From Verrucomicrobiota bacterium (lineage in GTDB: Bacteria > Verrucomicrobiota > Verrucomicrobiia > Chthoniobacterales > UBA10450): a DNA stretch of 9,176 bases. Under the pieces are notes generated by a model. That model worked only from the letters and a program-made list of their open reading frames with translations, searched no databases and was not told the DNA's origin. This document shows, piece by piece, positions 5,151-9,176 of the stretch. The DNA lies in NCBI GenBank assembly GCA_003219095.1, contig QHPM01000170.1, positions 1 to 9,176 on the forward strand, read 5' to 3'. Positions within the stretch are counted from its first letter, which is position 1, and the number at the start of each line of letters is the position of its first letter. The position numbers and the translations under genes are program-made.

Positions 5151-7748
5151 CTAATTGCTTTCGTCTTCGTCCACGGGCTCTGCCCGGCGGACTTCTGGCT
5201 CGGAAGGTTGCGGGGTTGGTCGCGCCACCGGGATTGCGCGACGGACCTCGACGGGTGACCCGGATGGCTTCACCACTGTCGTTACCGTATCGGTCGGGGT
5301 GGGAGCAGGACTTGGCGCGCTCGCGTCCTCCGTCCCGGGGCGCACCGGTATCGCTTTCAAAACCGGTTTCGTTGGGTCGGGCATTTCTTCCGATGCCGCT
5401 TTGTCCGCTTCAGGCGATGACGAAGGCGCAGGCTTCGGACTAACCATCGCGTGCACTGAATTATATGGGTCGCGCGTGGCCAGGAGCGTCGGCCCTTTCG
5501 GCGTAATTGGCGTCACCGCGTTCGTGTCAACCGCCAGAGCCGCTCGCGGAAATTCCGACGGCGGCAGATCGCGTGTGAGCGAGGCGTGCAGTTCTCCATG
5601 GACATTGCACGACTCGGTTGGTTTCTGGTCAGACGTCGCGAGCTCGAGATAAGTCGTTTTCTCTTCTGGCTCGCCGTCACTCCTTTTGATTTTCTCAGCG
5701 CATTTATCGGTCGCAAGCAACCCGGATTTCGCGCAAATGCTCACTCGCTCCAAGCCACGCGGCTGCGAAATGTCCTTCGGCGGATAATGCTCGGCCGAGG
5801 CATTCATCACATCCACCCATACTGGCAGCGCTATGTCGCGCCCGAACGCGCCGCGAAAAATTCTCTGCGGCTTGTCGAACCCGGCCCAGACTGCGCAGGT
5901 AATCGCGCTGTCGTATCCTGCGAAAAGCACGTCGGTAAAATCGTAAGCAGTCCCGGTTTTGCCGGCTGCCTCCATTTTCTTCAAACCGAAGTTCGTGCGC
6001 GCGCCCTTACCGGTCCCGTTGTCGAGCGCGTCAACCAGACACGAGTGCACCTCGTAAGCGATCTCGGGCTTGATTACGTTCTGTTTGCCATAATCGCGTT
6101 GCGAGTGCCAAACCGTTCCGTCCTTTTCTTCGATCCGTTCCAGAACGTGCGGCAGCTTGGGTCGCCAACCGCCGTTTGGAAAAATAGTATAGGCCAGCGC
6201 CAATTCCGCCAAAGTAACTTCACTGCTTCCAAGAAATGTCGCCGGATAAGGTCGGAGCGGCGATTTCATGCCAGCGTTATGACAAAGCTGGATTACGTTA
6301 TCGACTCCAGGGTTCATCCCGAGACGCACGGTCGCGCCATTTTTCGATTTCGAGAGTGCCGCGCGCGCGGTAATTGGCCCCTCGTAGCGGTTCTCCGCAC
6401 TCTCAGGTCCCCATTCACCGAGAATTCCAGTCGTCCCGCCGATCATGACGGCGCGGTTGTCGAGCGCGGAATCCTCCACCACTGAGCCGGGAAACATTCC
6501 CTCCTCAAAAGCGGCTGCGAAAACAAACGGCGTCATCGCTGTCCCTGCCGGACGCCGGGCCTGCAACGCGCGATCATATTGGTTATGCTCGAAATCGCGG
6601 CCGCCCACCAGCGCGAGCATGCCGCCGGTCGCGTTATCCAATACAATTACAGCGCCCTGCAAATAATCGGGAACCGCTGCTGGGCTGCTTCCCAGGCGCG
6701 CCCTGCGGAAATTCGCGGTGTATTCCGCATAGGTCGGATGTCCATAGTCAGGATGCTTTTCGGCCCGATCGAGGTGTGATCGCAACGAATCCTCGGCCGC
6801 TTTTTGCAAATCAGAATCAATTGTGGTGTAAATGCGGAAACCTTCATTCATCGCACGGTTCCATCCCACCGCCTCGATCACCTTCTGCCGGATGTAATCG
6901 ACTGCGTAGGTTTGTCCCTGCGCATTCTGCCGGTTACCGATGAGGACATCTTCCGATTGCGCCGCGGCACAATGCTGGCGATCGATGAAACCGAGATCGC
7001 GCATCCGGCCGAGCGCGACATTGCGTGATTCACGCGCCGCCGCCCGGTCCGACCAGGGTGAAAGCCGATTCGGACTTTTGATGATGCCGGCCAGAGTCGC
7101 GCATTCCACCAGCGACATCTCGCACGCCGGTTTATCGAAGTAACCGCGCGCGGCTGCCTCCGCGCCATAGAGTCCGCCACCGAAATAAATTCGGTTCAAA
7201 TAAAGCTCCATGATCTTTTGCTTCCCGAAATGTTCCTCGATCCGTTCGGCGAGAAAGATTTCGAGAAATTTCCGACGATAGGTCCTCTCCTTCAGGGCAA
7301 AACTGTTACGCGCCAATTGTTGCGTGATCGTGCTCGCGCCTTGTCGGACGTGGCCGGCGACAAAGTTTTTGGAGGCCGCGCGCACGATGCCAAAGAGATC
7401 GTAGCCGCCGTGCTGATAAAATTTGTTGTCTTCCATCGCGACCACGGCATTCACCAAATCGCGCGGCAGTTGATCGTAGGCGATGGTCTCGCGGTTCTCG
7501 ACGTAGATTTGGCCGAAAATTTTTCCATTCCGATCCAGAATCACGCTGGCCGATTCCATCTGTTCGAGCTTGCTCAGATCGTAGGTCGCGGCCTCCGCCT
7601 TCAATTGCGAGGAGACGATCCCGAAATAGATCGCGCTGAAAATTATTGCGAGCAGCACAATCAACGCGGGCAGGTAGAATTGGGGCCGCGCGTACCACCG
7701 TCGCCGGTAACGGTGCGGAAAGGTCGGGATCAAAAACGAAACAGGCAT
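5151..7748 (-). CDS. Class A penicillin-binding protein with altered transpeptidase SxxK motif
   Basis: 865 residues. It should polymerise lipid II into glycan strands at the outer face of the inner membrane. A basic N-terminus and one membrane segment (about 25-46) anchor it. The family 51 glycosyltransferase domain (about 75-250) is complete: EDNKFYQHGG with catalytic Glu106, GASTITQQLARN (137-148), RKFLEIFLAERIEE and KIMELYLNRIYFGGGLYGAE. The transpeptidase domain (about 365-650) keeps SKN (468-470) and KTGT (597-600), but the active-site SxxK reads TAMT: PAGTAMTPF has Thr403 for the nucleophile and Thr406 for the lysine. The flanking sequence is in frame and conserved, so this is substitution, not frameshift. 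Cys672, Cys683 and Cys714 fall in a C-terminal segment common in such proteins, and a disordered Pro/Ser/Thr tail (about 735-865) follows. It starts an operon with the gene at 4127-5149. No clear Shine-Dalgarno is seen. Confidence 0.94.
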   Translation of the reverse strand: MPVSFLIPTFPHRYRRRWYARPQFYLPALIVLLAIIFSAIYFGIVSSQLKAEAATYDLSKLEQMESASVILDRNGKIFGQIYVENRETIAYDQLPRDLVNAVVAMEDNKFYQHGGYDLFGIVRAASKNFVAGHVRQGASTITQQLARNSFALKERTYRRKFLEIFLAERIEEHFGKQKIMELYLNRIYFGGGLYGAEAAARGYFDKPACEMSLVECATLAGIIKSPNRLSPWSDRAAARESRNVALGRMRDLGFIDRQHCAAAQSEDVLIGNRQNAQGQTYAVDYIRQKVIEAVGWNRAMNEGFRIYTTIDSDLQKAAEDSLRSHLDRAEKHPDYGHPTYAEYTANFRRARLGSSPAAVPDYLQGAVIVLDNATGGMLALVGGRDFEHNQYDRALQARRPAGTAMTPFVFAAAFEEGMFPGSVVEDSALDNRAVMIGGTTGILGEWGPESAENRYEGPITARAALSKSKNGATVRLGMNPGVDNVIQLCHNAGMKSPLRPYPATFLGSSEVTLAELALAYTIFPNGGWRPKLPHVLERIEEKDGTVWHSQRDYGKQNVIKPEIAYEVHSCLVDALDNGTGKGARTNFGLKKMEAAGKTGTAYDFTDVLFAGYDSAITCAVWAGFDKPQRIFRGAFGRDIALPVWVDVMNASAEHYPPKDISQPRGLERVSICAKSGLLATDKCAEKIKRSDGEPEEKTTYLELATSDQKPTESCNVHGELHASLTRDLPPSEFPRAALAVDTNAVTPITPKGPTLLATRDPYNSVHAMVSPKPAPSSSPEADKAASEEMPDPTKPVLKAIPVRPGTEDASAPSPAPTPTDTVTTVVKPSGSPVEVRRAIPVARPTPQPSEPEVRRAEPVDEDESN

Positions 7749-7828
7749 GTGGGGACGTAAAAGAGAGGAATAGACTTGGAGGGAAAACTTAGGCGCAATT
7801 CCGCCGAAAATCCAAAGGGCAAAGAGCC

Positions 7829-8959
7829 ATGGCTAACTCCGAACTAGCCGAGATTATCCGCGCTGAGATTGATGCGAACGGGCCGATTCCGTTCGCGCGC
7901 TTCATGGAACTGGCGCTCTATCACCCGAAACACGGGTATTACGCCGGCGGGCGGGCCAACATTGGCCGGCGCGGCGATTTTTTTACCAATGTGAGTGTAG
8001 GACCGCTCTTCGGGAAACTGCTGGCGGCTCAGTTTGCGGAGATTTGGGAAAAGCTCGAGCGGCCGCGCGATTTCAAAATCGTCGAACAGGGCGCGCATGA
8101 TGGGGCATTTGCGGCCGATGCACTGACCGCGCTCCGCCAATCTGCCGGCGATTGTTTTTCCGCGACTTCCTATTTCCTGATCGAGTCGTTTCCGATCTGG
8201 CGAGAGCGGCAGCAAAAAAATCTGCGTGAGTTCGCCGAAAAAATCTCCTGGGTCGCCTCGATTGACCAAATGGAGCCGTTCGTTGGGATTCATTTTTCCA
8301 ACGAACTATTCGATTCATTGCCGGTGCATCTGGTCGTTTCCGGCGGCGTGGCGAACGGCGCCACAGTTTGGAACGAAAAATTCGTCTCCGTTGCTGCCGA
8401 TAACTTTGCCTTCGCAACCGCGAACGTTGCCTGTTCCGAGCTGCAGCTGGATCATCTCGGTTTTTCCCCGGCTGGTTTTGAAACCGAAGTGAATTTGGCC
8501 GCGCCGAAACTAATGAGCGAGGTCGCGGCCAAACTTTCGCGCGGACTCATTCTCACCATCGATTACGGCTTTTCCCGGACGCAGTTCTACTCGCTTCAGC
8601 GCAGTGGAGGTTCTCTCCAGGTGCGAGCAAACCAAAGGAAGCTATCGTCGCCATTCCAGCAGATCGGGCTGGCAGATATTTCCGCTCACGTCGAGTGGAG
8701 CAGCCTTGCCGAAGCGGCGCAATCATCCGGAGCAACGCCGGTTGGTTTTACCGATCAACATCATTTTCTCACCGGGATTATTTCGAAATTTTTTCCAGAC
8801 GCGGACTTTGACGCTTCTGAAAAACGCGCCCTGCAAACTTTGCTTCATCCAGAAATGCTGGGCCGAAATTTTCAAGCCCTTGCCCTCGGCAAAGACTTTC
8901 ACGAGAAGCTTGCCGGTTTTCAGTTCGCGCGCGATCCCATCGTGGCGCTTCAACGTTAG
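7829..8959 (+). CDS. MidA/NDUFAF7-family SAM-dependent methyltransferase
   Basis: 376 residues, normal family length. Known relatives include mitochondrial NDUFAF7, which methylates an arginine of a complex I subunit; the target in bacteria is largely undefined. The family signature appears in order: IPFARFMELALYHPKHGYYA (20-39), GRRGDFFTNVSVGPLFGKLL (46-65), the SAM-binding loop EQGAHDGAF (86-94), FSNELFDSLPVH (156-167), LTIDYG (242-247), GSLQVR (261-266) and DISAHVEWSSL (283-293). The loop has GAHDG instead of the commoner GxGxG, probably a subfamily variant. ATG 7829 has only a weak AAGAG nearby. The gene is divergent from the penicillin-binding protein operon across an 80-base spacer that must hold both promoters, though I see no convincing boxes. 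No respiratory complex genes are in view, so context does not reveal its substrate. Confidence 0.92.
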   Translation: MANSELAEIIRAEIDANGPIPFARFMELALYHPKHGYYAGGRANIGRRGDFFTNVSVGPLFGKLLAAQFAEIWEKLERPRDFKIVEQGAHDGAFAADALTALRQSAGDCFSATSYFLIESFPIWRERQQKNLREFAEKISWVASIDQMEPFVGIHFSNELFDSLPVHLVVSGGVANGATVWNEKFVSVAADNFAFATANVACSELQLDHLGFSPAGFETEVNLAAPKLMSEVAAKLSRGLILTIDYGFSRTQFYSLQRSGGSLQVRANQRKLSSPFQQIGLADISAHVEWSSLAEAAQSSGATPVGFTDQHHFLTGIISKFFPDADFDASEKRALQTLLHPEMLGRNFQALALGKDFHEKLAGFQFARDPIVALQR

Positions 8960-9016
8960 ATTGTAGGGCAACCGCTCTCGGTTGCCGAGGGTGGCAAGCG
9001 GCGCGCTTGCCCTACA
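8960..9016. repeat. Twin-hairpin (REP/BIME-like) repeat, copy 2
   Basis: Two hairpins lie within a 10-base outer inverted repeat, tgtagggcaa (8962-8971) and ttgccctaca (9007-9016). The first has an 8-base-pair stem, 8967-8974 with 8979-8986, and loop ctct. The second has an 8-base-pair stem, 8993-9000 with 9004-9011, and loop gcg. The first hairpin is nearly identical to the reverse complement of copy 1 at 797-822. It begins directly after the MidA-family stop codon, between convergent genes, where it could also act as a transcript-end structure. Confidence 0.8.
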
Positions 9017-9047
9017 GCAGAAACGGAAACTTGGTCGGAATCGCCTA

Positions 9048-9176
9048 TCACTGCGCCACTGCGATCGCGTCGATTTGAACGGGGGATTCGCCTCGGATTT
9101 TCGCCGTGCCCGTGATCCGAGCTGGGCCCGGTTCGTCTCGCTCCTTGGCTTCGGCCACCCTCTTTTGTGCAAGCGC
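9048..9176 (-). CDS. Partial RidA (YjgF/YER057c/UK114) family protein, C-terminus only
   Basis: On the minus strand the last 42 codons of a gene entering from the right edge are visible, ending in TGA at 9048-9050. The end reads GPARITGTAKIRGESPVQID and then AIAVAQ. This matches the closing pattern of RidA-family proteins, in which a PAR-T segment is followed by a strand like PVEIEAIAV. RidA proteins hydrolyse reactive enamine or imine intermediates, such as those released by PLP enzymes, and work as cytoplasmic trimers. The conserved arginine of that family would be the Arg in PAR. Only the tail is in view, so the subfamily and activity cannot be judged. It converges with the MidA-family gene, with repeat copy 2 between them. 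Confidence 0.55.
   Translation of the reverse strand, partial: ALAQKRVAEAKERDEPGPARITGTAKIRGESPVQIDAIAVAQ

Noticed and set aside
5586..6485. Long open frame (299 codons) on the plus strand inside the penicillin-binding protein gene
   Set aside because: It is antisense to conserved transpeptidase motifs and encodes a composition with no recognisable domain; the minus-strand frame explains the sequence.
7749..7828. Promoters in the spacer between the penicillin-binding protein and MidA-family genes
   Set aside because: Promoters must exist here or nearby, but no -35/-10 pair was good enough on either strand to place.
8723..9172. Minus-strand open frame of 149 codons overlapping the end of the MidA-family gene
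   Set aside because: It crosses the twin-hairpin repeat and is arginine-rich noise; a different minus frame at 9048-9176 gives the RidA-like ending.

Overview
The window looks like ordinary chromosome of a Gram-negative, moderately GC-rich bacterium. The protein styles (EF-P loop, class A penicillin-binding protein, MidA-type methyltransferase, Kdo-pathway isomerase) suggest a soil-type Verrucomicrobiota, perhaps near Chthoniobacterales. This placement is an inference from reading the proteins, not from a search. Seven genes are complete or nearly so, one glycosyltransferase is broken, and two genes are cut by the window edges. No phage, plasmid, integrase, transposase, CRISPR array, tRNA or rRNA was seen.

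Layout, left to right. 1-625 (minus): C-terminally truncated membrane protein with an HELTH zinc motif (M50-like). 758-821: twin-hairpin repeat. 877-1434 (minus): elongation factor P. 1524-1590: period-6 tract. 1592-2563 (minus): arabinose-5-phosphate isomerase. A 65-base divergent spacer then holds a good promoter and Shine-Dalgarno site for a small secreted proline-rich protein (2629-2925, plus). This is followed by a family 4 glycosyltransferase (2960-4020, plus) broken by an internal deletion plus frameshift. 4035-4119: long imperfect palindrome between convergent genes. 4127-5149 and 5151-7748 (minus): a glycosyltransferase-like protein and a class A penicillin-binding protein, one base apart and clearly one operon. 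7829-8959 (plus): MidA-family methyltransferase, divergent from that operon. 8960-9016: second twin-hairpin repeat. 9048-9176 (minus): the last 42 residues of a probable RidA-family protein.

Functionally the region leans towards the cell envelope: Kdo supply for lipopolysaccharide, peptidoglycan polymerisation and two sugar-transfer proteins. EF-P may help translate the polyproline-rich products nearby. The points most worth a second look are: the penicillin-binding protein has Thr in place of both catalytic residues of its SxxK motif; EF-P has Asn at the tip position normally held by a modifiable Lys or Arg; the glycosyltransferase appears to have lost a block by recombination at a short direct repeat; and two twin-hairpin elements show a compensatory base change. 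I did not find a convincing new multi-gene system.
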